A stretch of 64,000 nt of DNA from Thalassococcus_A lentus (GCF_028023555.1 NZ_JAQIOY010000001.1:496001-560000), one strand, 5' to 3'; positions 16,836-26,264 are shown, counted from the stretch's first letter. Program-made: numbers and translations. Notes: generated from the letters alone by a model not told the origin.

Positions 16836-17405
16836 TTATTGGGTAGGCAGGATCAGAGTCTGGCCAGCACGCAAATCGTCAGGACGCGACAAAAACGATT
16901 GGTTTGCAACGAACAACGGCCCGGTCATGTTGACGTCGCCGTAAATCTCTTCGGCGATCGAAACCAGACTGTCTCCAACCTGAACAACGTAAAGTTGCGG
17001 GCCGTCGACGGCGGCCTTGCGCTCTTGCTCCGCAGGCTTTGTCTGACCGTCATCCAGAGACCGGCGAACGATTGTATGCAGCAGACTGCCCGGCTCACCC
17101 GGCGCGCTTTCGCGGCCTGTCGCCTGATTGAGGCTCGATAGCGTCCCCCAGGTCATTTTCCGCAGGGATTGATCATCCATGTCACCGGCGGTGACGGTTT
17201 GCTGAATTGGCGCCCTTTTGGGGACGGTGGCCTGTTCAGCAGGCTCTGGTTCAACCAAGCGTGGTGCCGGCGTGATTGCTGGTTCTGCGCGTGTCACGGG
17301 TTCGGGGAATACCGGATCAGGCGCCCGGTTGCTGCCGGGCTGAAATATGAGCAGGCCTATCGTTATGACCATGAACCCAGCTGCCAAAAGAAACATTCTG
17401 ATCAT
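16836..17405 (-). CDS. membrane-anchored LysM-domain protein (2 of 2)
   Basis: 189 residues: N-terminal anchor (MIRMFLLAAGFMVITIGLLIF), a Pro/Glu-rich linker, a middle segment MDDQSLRKMTWGTLSSLNQ, and a C-terminal LysM repeat (QLYVVQVGDSLVSIAEEIYG, then LRAGQTLILP). The middle segment parallels DVMKALHQMSLGIVSELQK in the neighbouring paralogue, so that short helical motif is shared as well as the LysM. It is a tandem paralogue of 15972-16622. Confidence 0.88.
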   Translation of the reverse strand: MIRMFLLAAGFMVITIGLLIFQPGSNRAPDPVFPEPVTRAEPAITPAPRLVEPEPAEQATVPKRAPIQQTVTAGDMDDQSLRKMTWGTLSSLNQATGRESAPGEPGSLLHTIVRRSLDDGQTKPAEQERKAAVDGPQLYVVQVGDSLVSIAEEIYGDVNMTGPLFVANQSFLSRPDDLRAGQTLILPTQ

Positions 17406-17442
17406 GACTGCTGTACCCTTTTAAAAACCACCTGCATTGCGC

Positions 17443-18015
17443 TCATTGTCCCACCACGGTCGTCAAACCCAGAGCAAGCCAGCTTTGCAGGCCTCCTCGG
17501 TAGTACGACAGTTTTTCGGCCGGATAGCCTGCATCCAAAAGGCTACGCAATGCGCGTGGCGCTTCGTCGGCATCTGCGCCTCCGGCAAAGAAGACCAGAG
17601 AGAAGGCGTTCGAAAAGTCATTTCCCTGCACTCCAAGCGCATTCAGGAGATCGTCGCGATACGGGTTGTCCGGCTGGACTGTCGCAAAGGGAACGTTCAC
17701 GGCACCGGGGATTGTTCCGGCGGCAAAGCCTTCAGGCAAACGCGCATCGACCAACAGGCCACGACCGCGCGACGCAAAGCTGTCGAGAAAATCGAGAACC
17801 TCGAGCTCACCAATCGTTGCGATACCGGAAGCGGCTTGCATCGGCTGAAGGCATTTTGACGGACAAGCCGGTCCGTTGCGCTCGATCGTCAGGGCGCGTC
17901 CGTTCAGGGTGGTTTCAAAACGGGCCATGTCGCGTGTGATGCGCGTATCCTGCGCAAAGGCAGGCGCGGCAGCACATATTGCGGCCAGTCCGGTCAGGGT
18001 AAGACCTTGAAACAT
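17443..18015 (-). CDS. periplasmic rhodanese-like protein without catalytic Cys
   Basis: 190 residues with a signal peptide ending at AFA-QD (about residue 21). The rhodanese fold is visible: LLVDARLPEGFAAGTIPGAVNVPF is the CH2-type strand-loop, and LSYYRGGLQSW near the C-terminus is typical. The active-site loop reads VFFAGGADADEA, with Phe where Cys should start CxxGxR, so sulfur transfer is unlikely. A CPSKC pair (about residues 51-55) might be a disulfide or a relocated thiol. It heads the minus-strand run that includes both LysM genes. Confidence 0.85.
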   Translation of the reverse strand: MFQGLTLTGLAAICAAAPAFAQDTRITRDMARFETTLNGRALTIERNGPACPSKCLQPMQAASGIATIGELEVLDFLDSFASRGRGLLVDARLPEGFAAGTIPGAVNVPFATVQPDNPYRDDLLNALGVQGNDFSNAFSLVFFAGGADADEAPRALRSLLDAGYPAEKLSYYRGGLQSWLALGLTTVVGQ

Positions 18016-18101
18016 TGCTCATCCTCAATCGGCTTTGGTTCGCCGTCGCTCTTATCGTTTTTCCAAAATATAGGGCACTTGAGGCGAATCAGTCAATATC
18101 T

Positions 18102-18131
18102 CGGGGGTAGGCACAATCGGGAATACCCCCG
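18102..18131. other. inverted repeat after folC
   Basis: CGGGGGTA and TACCCCCG form an 8-bp stem with a 14-nt loop, 15 nt beyond the folC stop. Neither strand has a clear U tract, so it is a possible 3' stabiliser rather than a textbook terminator. The rest of 18016-18146 holds the upstream region of the rhodanese-like gene. Confidence 0.4.
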
Positions 18132-18146
18132 GAATTACTGGGAAAA

Positions 18147-19421
18147 TCAGCCGTTTTCGCGCAGAATTGCTCCGGCCAGGTACAAAGAGCCACAAATCAG
18201 GACCCGCGCATCCGGTGTCGCGCAGGCGATTTCAACCAGTGCTTCGCGCACATTCGGGGCAGTTTGCGCCGCAAATCCGCAGTCAGCGGCCATCCGTGCC
18301 GTGTCTTCTGCGGGTAGCGTGTTGGCCTCACCGGGGATTGAAACGGCAGTCAGAGAAGTGGCCACCTCGGCCAGCGGGGCAAGAAAGCCGCGCGCGTCCT
18401 TGGTGTTGAGCATGCCGCAGATCAGGTGTGTCGGTCGTTCCGGAAGCTTGGCGATGTGAGCCGCGAGCGCTTTGCCAGCCGCCGGGTTGTGCCCCCCGTC
18501 CAGCCAAAGCTCGGCCTGAGGGGCGGCTTCAACCAGCGGCCCTTTCCGCAAGCGCTGCATTCGCGCTGGCCAAAAGGCGTTTGTGACCGCTGCCTCGCAG
18601 GCTTCTTCGTTCAGGTTCAGTGCGCGCAGCGCCGCGCAGGCTGCCCCTGCGTTTTGATATTGGTGCGCGCCCGCCAAATTTGGCAAAGGCAGATCAAGCA
18701 GGCCTGTTTCGTCCTGATAGACCAGACGACCGCGTTCTTCCCAAACGTGCCATTGCTGACCATAGGCCAAAAGCGGCGCCGAAAGTGCAATGGCGCGCTG
18801 CTCGATAACCTCAAGCCCCTCTTCGGCCTGCGGAGACACGATACAGGGCACACCACGTTTGATGATGCCGGCCTTTTCCCCTGCGATTGCAGTCAGGGTG
18901 TTGCCCAGAAACTGTTCGTGATCCATCGAAACAGGCGTGATGATCGTAAGAACCGGTTTTTCGACCACGTTGGTTGCGTCCAGACGCCCGCCAAGACCGA
19001 CTTCCAGCAGTGTGTAGTCAGCAGGGGTTCTGGCCATCGCAAGAATGGCCGCCACTGTCGTGATCTCAAAATATGTGATCGGCTCGCCACCGTTGGCGGC
19101 ATAGCATTCATCGAGGATCGCAGTCAGATGGTCCTCGGCGATGAACTCGCCTGCAAGCCGGATGCGTTCGTGGAACCGCGCCAGATGCGGTGAGGTATAG
19201 GCATGAACCTTGTGGCCTGCGGCCTCCAACCCGGCGCGGATCATCGCCTGCGTGCTGCCCTTGCCGTTTGTGCCTGCGATATGGATGACTGGGGGCAAAT
19301 CATTCTGTGGGTTGCCCAACGCATCCAACAGACGCCAGACCCTGTCTAGAACAAGATCCATGACCTTTGGGTGCAGCGCCATCATCCGTTCGAGGATGAT
19401 GTCCGAACTTGGCGTGCTCAT
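18147..19421 (-). CDS. folC: folylpolyglutamate synthase / dihydrofolate synthase
   Basis: 424 residues. The P-loop is GTNGKGST (residues 50-57), with YTSPHLARFHERIR next and EVGLGGRLDATNVV carrying the family Mur-ligase-like motif. GGHNPAAGKAL marks the C-terminal domain. It adds Glu to dihydropteroate and to folates. It starts 5 nt after the accD stop, a common pairing in proteobacteria, so the two are co-transcribed. Confidence 0.96.
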   Translation of the reverse strand: MSTPSSDIILERMMALHPKVMDLVLDRVWRLLDALGNPQNDLPPVIHIAGTNGKGSTQAMIRAGLEAAGHKVHAYTSPHLARFHERIRLAGEFIAEDHLTAILDECYAANGGEPITYFEITTVAAILAMARTPADYTLLEVGLGGRLDATNVVEKPVLTIITPVSMDHEQFLGNTLTAIAGEKAGIIKRGVPCIVSPQAEEGLEVIEQRAIALSAPLLAYGQQWHVWEERGRLVYQDETGLLDLPLPNLAGAHQYQNAGAACAALRALNLNEEACEAAVTNAFWPARMQRLRKGPLVEAAPQAELWLDGGHNPAAGKALAAHIAKLPERPTHLICGMLNTKDARGFLAPLAEVATSLTAVSIPGEANTLPAEDTARMAADCGFAAQTAPNVREALVEIACATPDARVLICGSLYLAGAILRENG

Positions 19422-19426
19422 CGCTT

Positions 19427-20329
19427 TTATTTCGCAGGTGTTTCATTGCCCGGCGCAGGAAGATCCCCCCATGTCGGTGGGGGCATCTGCATGAGCATCC
19501 GGGTCAGCATGATGAGCTCTTTGCGCATTTCGCGACGATCAGTAACCCGATCCAGCATCCCGTGTTCCAGAAGATACTCGGCCCTTTGGAAGCCTTCGGG
19601 CAGTTTTTCGCGAATGGTCTGTTCGATCACGCGAGGACCGGCAAAGCAGATCAGCGCATTAGGTTCGGCAATCTGGACATCGCCAAGCATCGCATAAGAA
19701 GCCGTCACACCACCGGTCGTCGGATGAGTCAGCACAACGATATAGGGCAATCCGGCTTCTTTCAGCATTTGCACGGCGACTGTTGTGCGCGGCATTTGCA
19801 TCAGGCTCAGAATGCCCTCTTGCATCCGGGCGCCACCGGCGGCTGAAAACAGGACCAAAGGCCGGCCCAGCTTTACGGCTTCTTCGGCGGCGGCGATGAT
19901 AGCGTTCCCGACATACATGCCCATGGAGCCACCCATAAAGCTGAAATCCTGCGCGGCAGCGATAATGGGTGTACGCCCGATTTCACCCGCGGCAACCAGC
20001 ATGGATTCTTTTTCACCGGTTGATTTCTGCGCGGCTTTCATTCGATCCGGGTACCGCTTTTGATCGCGGAACTGCAAAGGATCGGTAATCGGTTCAGGCA
20101 CGGCAATTTCGTTGAACACACCACCGTCAAACAGCGCATAAAACCGGTCGCGTGGGGTGATGTGCATGTGATGGCCGCAGTTTGTGCAGACGTTCAGGTT
20201 GTCGCTGATCTCACGGTGGAAGAGCATCGTGCCGCAGCCATCGCATTTCGACCAAAGGTTTTCGGGCGTTTCACGGCGCGAAAAAATAGAGTTGATCCGG
20301 GGTCGGACGTAGTTTGAGATCCAGTTCAT
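19427..20329 (-). CDS. accD: acetyl-CoA carboxylase carboxyltransferase subunit beta
   Basis: 300 residues. The N-terminal zinc ribbon is formed by C29, C32, C48 and C51 (CDGCG, then CTNCG). The crotonase-fold carboxyltransferase domain follows, with GSMGMYVGNAI, FSAAGGARMQEG and TGGVTASYAMLGD. It transfers the carboxyl from biotin to acetyl-CoA as the AccA-AccD complex, the first step of fatty-acid synthesis. The tail (MQMPPPTWGDLPAPGNETPAK) is Pro-rich and probably disordered. Confidence 0.97.
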   Translation of the reverse strand: MNWISNYVRPRINSIFSRRETPENLWSKCDGCGTMLFHREISDNLNVCTNCGHHMHITPRDRFYALFDGGVFNEIAVPEPITDPLQFRDQKRYPDRMKAAQKSTGEKESMLVAAGEIGRTPIIAAAQDFSFMGGSMGMYVGNAIIAAAEEAVKLGRPLVLFSAAGGARMQEGILSLMQMPRTTVAVQMLKEAGLPYIVVLTHPTTGGVTASYAMLGDVQIAEPNALICFAGPRVIEQTIREKLPEGFQRAEYLLEHGMLDRVTDRREMRKELIMLTRMLMQMPPPTWGDLPAPGNETPAK

Positions 20330-20387
20330 GGTCAGCCTGCACCTGTTGTGACGGCGCAGACTTAAGCCCGACGCAACGGAAATGCAA

Positions 20388-21278
20388 TCATGCGCGGATT
20401 GCGACCCGGGCGGCTAGCCATGCCAATCCGATGGCTACCAGATCAAGAGGAAGCAATGCCCGGACAGCGGCTTCGTTTTCCGGGCCGAAAGGCAAATGGT
20501 ACAGGGCGAGGCCGGACAGGTCGCCTTGGAGGGATATAACCGCAATGGCGAGCGTGTTGTTTACAAGGTGCAAGGCGATCGCTGGTCCCAGTGTCCCGGC
20601 GCGCATGGTCAGATCCGCAGTCGCCAACCCAAACACGAATGCCCAGATCGCCACGAGGATCGCGTTGCTGCCGTATACCGCCGGTGCATAGTGCCCCAGC
20701 GCGAACAGCGCCGAAGGCAGTGTCAGCCAAATCAGCGGATGTGCAAATCGCGCGGCCAACTGGCTTTGGAGATATCCGCGAAACAGCAGCTCTTCGCTGC
20801 CGGACTGTATCAAGATTGCGCAGAGCGTCAGGGGTAACAGACTGATCCAGACACCCGCGGGCAGGCCGGGGTTCATATCGCGGGACATTGGCCAAGGCGG
20901 CAAAATCGCGATTGCGAAAAACAAAACGGACAGCGCCAAGATCACCCGGCCGAACTGACGCCAGAACAGGTCGCGCGCTCCGAAAAGCCCAAAGGGTCTT
21001 CGCTGATGAACGAGTTCGGCCGCGACCAGCGCGCCCAGTCCCATCGCTCCCATCAAGAGCAAAAGAACCAGAAGCCCCAGCGCTGTTTTCCCGGTTTCGA
21101 CATCAGCTGCGAACGACCAAAAAGTATCGGGCTGGATCAGCATTTGCAGTATTGAGAAAAAGGCGCGGGTCAGACCAAGATAGACCGCTGCGACAATGCC
21201 CAGTCCAGCGATCAACCGCCAAAGCTCGGCCTTGGGTCGAGCGGGTTCGACCATCTTTTCAAAGCCGGGGTACTGCAT
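20388..21278 (-). CDS. CPBP-family intramembrane metalloprotease
   Basis: 296 residues from the ATG ending at 21278; an upstream in-frame start at 21323 is possible. Around eight membrane helices. The CPBP (Abi) catalytic motifs are intact: EELLFRGYLQ (motif 1, EExxxR), FALGHY (motif 2, FxxxH), and LHLVNN (HxxxN). Relatives process CAAX-type or bacteriocin-immunity substrates; the target here is unknown. It sits upstream of accD on the same strand with 58 nt between them. Confidence 0.9.
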   Translation of the reverse strand: MQYPGFEKMVEPARPKAELWRLIAGLGIVAAVYLGLTRAFFSILQMLIQPDTFWSFAADVETGKTALGLLVLLLLMGAMGLGALVAAELVHQRRPFGLFGARDLFWRQFGRVILALSVLFFAIAILPPWPMSRDMNPGLPAGVWISLLPLTLCAILIQSGSEELLFRGYLQSQLAARFAHPLIWLTLPSALFALGHYAPAVYGSNAILVAIWAFVFGLATADLTMRAGTLGPAIALHLVNNTLAIAVISLQGDLSGLALYHLPFGPENEAAVRALLPLDLVAIGLAWLAARVAIRA

Positions 21279-21419
21279 CAATTCAATGTCTTTGCCTGTG
21301 GTTTGCTGGTCCCGTTGTCTCAACTTCGTTCAGGGCATGTCAAATAAGGCCCTTGGTGCTTGCTGCTACGGCACCCCTTCGTTATTCCGGGGGCAACGAA
21401 TTTCATGGGAGGAGCCAAG

Positions 21420-23183
21420 ATGCTCAAGCGTCCGTTCGACAAGTCCAAACTGCCCAGCCGTCATGTAACCGAAGGCCCCGAGCGCGCGCCGCATCGGTCT
21501 TACTACTATGCGATGGGTATGACCGAAGAGGAAATTCACCAGCCGTTGGTTGGTGTTGCGACCTGCTGGAACGAAGCAGCCCCGTGTAATATCGCGCTGA
21601 ACCGTCAGGCCCAGGCGGTCAAGATGGGCGTCAAACAGGGCTTTGGCACGCCGCGCGAATTCACAACAATCACCGTCACCGACGGAATCGCGATGGGCCA
21701 CGAAGGCATGCGTTCTTCGCTGGCGTCGCGCGAAGCGATTGCCGACACCGTTGAGCTGACTATGCGTGGCCATTGCTACGATGCGATTGTCGGCTTGGCC
21801 GGGTGCGACAAATCCCTTCCCGGCATGATGATGGCCATGGTGCGTTTGAATGTGCCTTCGGTCTTTATCTACGGCGGGTCCATCCTGCCGGGTAAAGCGC
21901 CTCAGGTTCAGGAAATTCCAGAAGACTTCCGCACCCGTGACCTGACGGTTCAGGATATGTTCGAGGCGGTCGGGCGCCATCAGAACGATCAGATGTCTGA
22001 CGAAGCGCTGGATATGCTGGAACGGGTTGCCTGTCCTTCTGCTGGTGCTTGCGGCGGCCAGTTCACTGCGAATACCATGGCCTGTGTGTCCGAAGCTATT
22101 GGCCTCGCGCTGATGAACAGCTCTGGCATGCCCGCCCCCTACGAGTCGCGTGACCAATATGGCGAGGCATCTGGCCGCGCGGTAATGGATCTTGTTGAAA
22201 ACAACATCCGCGCCCGTGATATCGTAACCCGCAAGTCGCTTGAAAATGCCGCGCGCGTCGTCGCCTGCACAGGTGGTTCCACCAACGCCGGTTTGCACAT
22301 GCCCGCAATTGCCCACGAGGCAGGCATTGAGTTCTTCCTCGATGATGTATGTGAAATTTTCCGTGATACGCCTTACTTCGTCGATCTGAAGCCCGGCGGT
22401 CAGTATGTTGCCAAGGACCTCTACGAAGCGGGCGGTGTGCCCGTCGTGATGAAGGAGTTGCGCAAGGCTGGCCTGATCCACGAGGATTGCATGACCGCAT
22501 CCGGTAAGACGATCGGTGAGGAACTGGATCAGATCGCCCGCGAGGCGGATGGTCAGGTGATCTACCCGATCGAAACACCGATCACCAAGACAGGCGGTGT
22601 CGTCGGTCTGAAGGGTAACCTCGCCCCTCAGGGTGCAATTGTGAAAGTTGCCGGCATTGCGGCAGAAGATCAGGTCTTTACCGGCCCTGCGCGCGTCTTC
22701 GAGTGCGAGGAAGATGCCTTCGCCGCCGTCAAAGCGCGCGGCTACGAAGAAGGCGAAGTGATCGTTATTCGCAACGAAGGCCCGGCTGGTGGCCCCGGTA
22801 TGCGTGAAATGCTGGCGACGACCGCTGCGCTGTCCGGTCAGGGCATGGGCAAGAAGGTTGCGCTGATCACCGATGGCCGTTTCTCGGGTGCGACCCGTGG
22901 GTTCTGTGTGGGTCACGTAGGACCAGAAGCCGCGCACGGCGGACCAATCGCGATGCTGCGGGACGGTGACATGATTACCATCGACGCAGTCTCTGGTTCT
23001 CTGAGTGTGGATCTGAGTGAAGATGAACTGGCAGCCCGCAAGGCGGATTGGAAAGGCCCGCGCGAGACGATCTATGCTTCCGGCGCCCTGTGGAAATATG
23101 CTCAGCTGGTTGGCGAAACTTATAAGGGTGCGGTGACGCAACCGGGTGGCGGCGCTGAAAAGCACGTCTACGCCGACCTGTAA
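21420..23183 (+). CDS. ilvD: dihydroxy-acid dehydratase
   Basis: 587 residues. The ATG at 21420 has GGGAGGAG 6 nt upstream; earlier in-frame starts lack one. Iron-sulfur ligands are C56 (NEAAPCN), the Cys of GLAGCDKSLPG and that of GACGGQFTANTM. The C-terminal half carries GRFSGATRGFCVGHVGPEA. It dehydrates 2,3-dihydroxy-isovalerate and -methylvalerate in valine/isoleucine synthesis. A lipoprotein gene begins 14 nt after the stop. A 610-residue antisense open frame is only a shadow. Confidence 0.97.
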   Translation: MLKRPFDKSKLPSRHVTEGPERAPHRSYYYAMGMTEEEIHQPLVGVATCWNEAAPCNIALNRQAQAVKMGVKQGFGTPREFTTITVTDGIAMGHEGMRSSLASREAIADTVELTMRGHCYDAIVGLAGCDKSLPGMMMAMVRLNVPSVFIYGGSILPGKAPQVQEIPEDFRTRDLTVQDMFEAVGRHQNDQMSDEALDMLERVACPSAGACGGQFTANTMACVSEAIGLALMNSSGMPAPYESRDQYGEASGRAVMDLVENNIRARDIVTRKSLENAARVVACTGGSTNAGLHMPAIAHEAGIEFFLDDVCEIFRDTPYFVDLKPGGQYVAKDLYEAGGVPVVMKELRKAGLIHEDCMTASGKTIGEELDQIAREADGQVIYPIETPITKTGGVVGLKGNLAPQGAIVKVAGIAAEDQVFTGPARVFECEEDAFAAVKARGYEEGEVIVIRNEGPAGGPGMREMLATTAALSGQGMGKKVALITDGRFSGATRGFCVGHVGPEAAHGGPIAMLRDGDMITIDAVSGSLSVDLSEDELAARKADWKGPRETIYASGALWKYAQLVGETYKGAVTQPGGGAEKHVYADL

Positions 23184-23196
23184 GGCGTTCGGTATC

Positions 23197-23949
23197 ATGT
23201 GTTCTGTTTTACGAGTTCTGGCCTGCTGCCTTTTGGTGGCGGGCTGCGCGAATGGTGTTCCCGAGTCTGGCCCAAGTCAAAAGACTGGTAATGGCGGATT
23301 TCTGAGTGGTTTGTTGGGCAACGACAGCAATGCTGCCGCTGGCAGTTCGACCGCGGCCAAACCGGGTACACGACCAAGGATGCCAACACCCTTGTCCAAG
23401 GTTGCTTTGGCTGGTGGAGACGTGATTGTCGGCGGACCTGACAACTACTGTATCGATCCGACCACAGTTCAGAAACGGACCGAACGCGGATTTGCCGTGA
23501 TTGCGTCGTGCCGGATTTTGTCGGGCGGACGTGCCGGTGATCCGGTTGATCCAGCCCTGATCACCGTGACCGTCGGGCCGCGTGGGGATATGTCTGACCT
23601 GCCAAGTCCGAACACGCTGGCGGACGTCCATGGTGCGCCGCTCGTGATGGGCCAAAGCGCGAATGATTTCGTAGCCGCAAATCTGGCCCAGGGCGGACAG
23701 CAATTTCTGGCGGGTGGCGATGATCGGCACTGGCGCGCTGCCTTCGTGCAAGGCGAGCGGCTGATCGGTTTGGCGCTTTACGCACCAAAGGGCAGCCCGC
23801 TGGCTGGCGACGCCGGGGTTTCATTGCTGTTGCGGGTCAAATCACGCATCGAAACACTGTCGCCGGGCGGCGCGAATGCAACAGCGTCACAATCCGTGTC
23901 TGGTCCGACACAAGGTGGCGGCTTGCTAGGGCGTTTATTCAATCGTTAG
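23197..23949 (+). CDS. predicted lipoprotein, unknown function
   Basis: 250 residues. The signal peptide ends in a lipobox LLVAGC, with lipidation Cys at about residue 16. A Gly/Ser/Asn-rich linker to residue 60 leads into a compact domain (VALAGGDVIVGGPDNYCIDPTTVQ ... cited by its ends; FAVIASCRILSGG). Two Cys in the domain could pair. The C-terminal GGGLLGRLFNR echoes GGFLSGLLGN near the N-terminus. I know of no function. It lies 14 nt after ilvD and may be read through from it. Confidence 0.8.
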   Translation: MCSVLRVLACCLLVAGCANGVPESGPSQKTGNGGFLSGLLGNDSNAAAGSSTAAKPGTRPRMPTPLSKVALAGGDVIVGGPDNYCIDPTTVQKRTERGFAVIASCRILSGGRAGDPVDPALITVTVGPRGDMSDLPSPNTLADVHGAPLVMGQSANDFVAANLAQGGQQFLAGGDDRHWRAAFVQGERLIGLALYAPKGSPLAGDAGVSLLLRVKSRIETLSPGGANATASQSVSGPTQGGGLLGRLFNR

Positions 23950-24037
23950 AGTTGTCGGTAATGTTGTCAGATGTGATGCAATCACACGCTGCACTTTGAT
24001 GCGGGACAAAACATAAAGTGGTACGGGGCACTTTCTG

Positions 24038-24811
24038 ATGGGTCAGGAAAAACAGGGTTGGTTTGAGCGCACGCTCTATTCTGGTGCCCTGCGCCGTTGG
24101 AAACGTGCGGCCAAGCAGGCGGGCGAAACTGATCTGCCCGAATTGCGCCGTCAACGGTCGATGGCACGCCGTCTCAAGCAACACGTTGACCAACTGATCC
24201 AAGTTGCGGATGGACGACTTGCATTGCCGTTAATCGGCAACCAATCCTTTCCTCGACCGGTCGATGCGGATTGGGCGTGGCGTCCCGAATTGTGGTGCGG
24301 GCCTTTGCCGACCCCGGGCATGTCGTCGGTCGAGTCCAAGTCCATGCTTGGCAAAGAGGTGACGCTTTTTCATGACTGCCGTCACTCGGAACTGACTCTG
24401 CGCCAGTTGCGCAACATGCGTGAGGCCGATCTGGCCGCCTATGGCCTGCGGATGGATGTTTTCAAATTCGATGGCTCATATCTGTCGCTGGCCGTCGATT
24501 TGCCTGAAAGCGCAGGGCGGGGGCTGATCCGCAAGCATCTGATCCGGATTGAAACGATCGTTGAGATGGAAAAGCCGCTGGAAATCTTTGCGCGCCTGAA
24601 CATCAAACACGGCCCGAACACCGAACAGGTTGTGCGGGAATTGCCGTTGAATCAGGAAGACATCGTTGTCGAATTTGATCTGGCCTACACCAAACTCAAT
24701 GAAAAGCGCATCGAGAGGATCTGGCTGGATCTCATTTTCGAAGGACCGCAAATGAATCAGGTGATCCTGCGAGACCTCACATTCTCAAGACGCAAGCGCG
24801 CCGAACTCTGA
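24038..24811 (+). CDS. conserved hypothetical protein (possibly DUF6478)
   Basis: 257 residues, soluble, no signal peptide. The N-terminal 60 residues are basic and helical (RRWKRAAKQAG, RRQRSMARRLKQHVDQLI). The rest looks like a beta-rich domain (WRPELWCGPLPTPGM, LFHDCRHSELTLRQLR, FKFDGSYLSLAVDLP). It resembles a family I associate with Rhodobacterales (DUF6478), but I cannot confirm that. The next gene starts 19 nt downstream and the two are probably one unit. Confidence 0.75.
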   Translation: MGQEKQGWFERTLYSGALRRWKRAAKQAGETDLPELRRQRSMARRLKQHVDQLIQVADGRLALPLIGNQSFPRPVDADWAWRPELWCGPLPTPGMSSVESKSMLGKEVTLFHDCRHSELTLRQLRNMREADLAAYGLRMDVFKFDGSYLSLAVDLPESAGRGLIRKHLIRIETIVEMEKPLEIFARLNIKHGPNTEQVVRELPLNQEDIVVEFDLAYTKLNEKRIERIWLDLIFEGPQMNQVILRDLTFSRRKRAEL

Positions 24812-24830
24812 GCCGAAGGAAACCCCGGAA

Positions 24831-25208
24831 ATGAGCGTTTTCTCACTGACCAAGACACGTTTCAAAGAAGGCGTCTGGGAAGGCCTGCTGGTGGCCAAGA
24901 CCAAAGAGGCGCCGGCCCCGGACATCGTGGTCACACTGAACGATCAGACTGTGCCGGGTGTCGTTTTGGCCGATACGGGGCAGGCCGGACGTTGGGCTGT
25001 CGAAGTGCCGGTTCCAAAAGACGCCATCGGGGACGGTGTGCAGACCTTTTTGATCCTTGATGCGCACAGCGACATTGTTCTCGACAGCTTCACACTGATT
25101 GCTGGTGAGGTGTTGGGCGATGACATTCGTGCCGAAGTGGAATTGCTGCGAGCCGAGCTTGATATGCTAAAACGCGCTTTCCGCCGTCATTGTCTGGAAA
25201 CTATGTAG
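24831..25208 (+). CDS. conserved hypothetical protein, 125 aa
   Basis: Beta-rich for residues 1-95 (GVWEGLLVAKTKEAPAPDIVV, cited to V; GRWAVEVPVPKDAIGDGVQTF), ending in a helical tail DDIRAEVELLRAELDMLKRAFRRH that could form a coiled coil. It follows the 257-residue gene by 19 nt. The beta-domain of the upstream protein and this one may belong to one complex. No family recognised. The 141 nt after it, to 25349, hold nothing I can name. Confidence 0.75.
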   Translation: MSVFSLTKTRFKEGVWEGLLVAKTKEAPAPDIVVTLNDQTVPGVVLADTGQAGRWAVEVPVPKDAIGDGVQTFLILDAHSDIVLDSFTLIAGEVLGDDIRAEVELLRAELDMLKRAFRRHCLETM

Positions 25209-25349
25209 GCTGAACGCCTGTTTCGAACGCGCCGACGCACATCAAAAGACGTGACCGGTAATTCGGATGTTGGGTCCGGATCGCTCTGCGCTGCATTGAC
25301 CCTTGCTGCCCGGAGGTTCATTGATTGACCAAGCAGCACCGGAGTTTTC

Positions 25350-26264
25350 ATGTCGCCCTTCCGAGGCATTCTATTCAAATTGTCTGCGGTGTTTCTTTTC
25401 ACCATCATGGCATCGCTGATCAAAGCGACCTCGGCCGATGTGCCGCCGGGGCAGGCGGTGTTCTTTCGATCCTTCTTTGCCATTCCGGTGATCATTACTT
25501 GGCTGGCCTTGCGCGGGGATCTGACGACAGGGTTCCGGGCAAGCAATCCGATGGGTCATGTCTGGCGGGGCATCATTGGTGTGACCGCGATGGGATGTGG
25601 TTTCGCGGCGCTTGGTCTTTTGCCACTGCCCGAAGTCACGGCGCTGGGATACGCGGCACCTCTGTTGACGGTCTTGTTCGCGGCGGCCCTGTTGGGCGAA
25701 AGGCTGCGCCTGTTTCGTCTGTCCGCCGTCGGTGTTGGTCTGGTGGGCGTTGTGATTGTGTTGTGGCCACGGCTATCGATTGATGAGGTCGAAACCGTTG
25801 CACTGATTGGCGCTGGGCTGACACTGGTCTCGGCGGCCTTTCGCGCGCTGGCGCAAATCCACATACGCCGTCTTGTGGCAACCGAAGAAACCTCTGCCAT
25901 CGTCTTTTACTTTTCGCTCACAGCCAGCGGGTTTGCGCTGCTGACTATACCGTTTGGATGGACCTGGCCGGGGTGGACTGCGATTGCCATGTTGATCGGA
26001 GCAGGTCTGATTGGGGGCGTTGCGCAAATCTTGCTGACGACCTCTTACAAACATTCCGAGGCGGCATTGCTGGCGCCGTTTGACTATGCGTCCATCCTCT
26101 TTGCAATCTTGTTCGGCTACGTATTTTTTGACGAAACGCCCACAACCATGGTTCTGATCGGATCGGGCATCGTTGTTTTGGCTGGTATCTTGATCATCTG
26201 GCGCGAACGCCAGCTTGGTCTGCGTCGTGGCAAGGCGCGTCCGGGCATGACCCCGAACGGCTGA
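25350..26264 (+). CDS. EamA/DMT-superfamily permease
   Basis: 304 residues with about ten membrane helices in two EamA halves (SAVFLFTIMASLIKATSADVP; TSAIVFYFSLTASGFALLTIP). LPLPEVTALGYAAPLLTVLFAA is typical of the RhaT/SAM-transporter-like branch. The substrate is unknown. It ends one base from the end of the convergent oxidoreductase gene, leaving no terminator space between them. Confidence 0.9.
   Translation: MSPFRGILFKLSAVFLFTIMASLIKATSADVPPGQAVFFRSFFAIPVIITWLALRGDLTTGFRASNPMGHVWRGIIGVTAMGCGFAALGLLPLPEVTALGYAAPLLTVLFAAALLGERLRLFRLSAVGVGLVGVVIVLWPRLSIDEVETVALIGAGLTLVSAAFRALAQIHIRRLVATEETSAIVFYFSLTASGFALLTIPFGWTWPGWTAIAMLIGAGLIGGVAQILLTTSYKHSEAALLAPFDYASILFAILFGYVFFDETPTTMVLIGSGIVVLAGILIIWRERQLGLRRGKARPGMTPNG

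Noticed and set aside
21366..23198. 610-residue open frame antisense to ilvD
   Set aside because: It is the mirror frame of a highly biased real gene; composition is His/Thr/Arg rich without any domain, and ilvD is certain.
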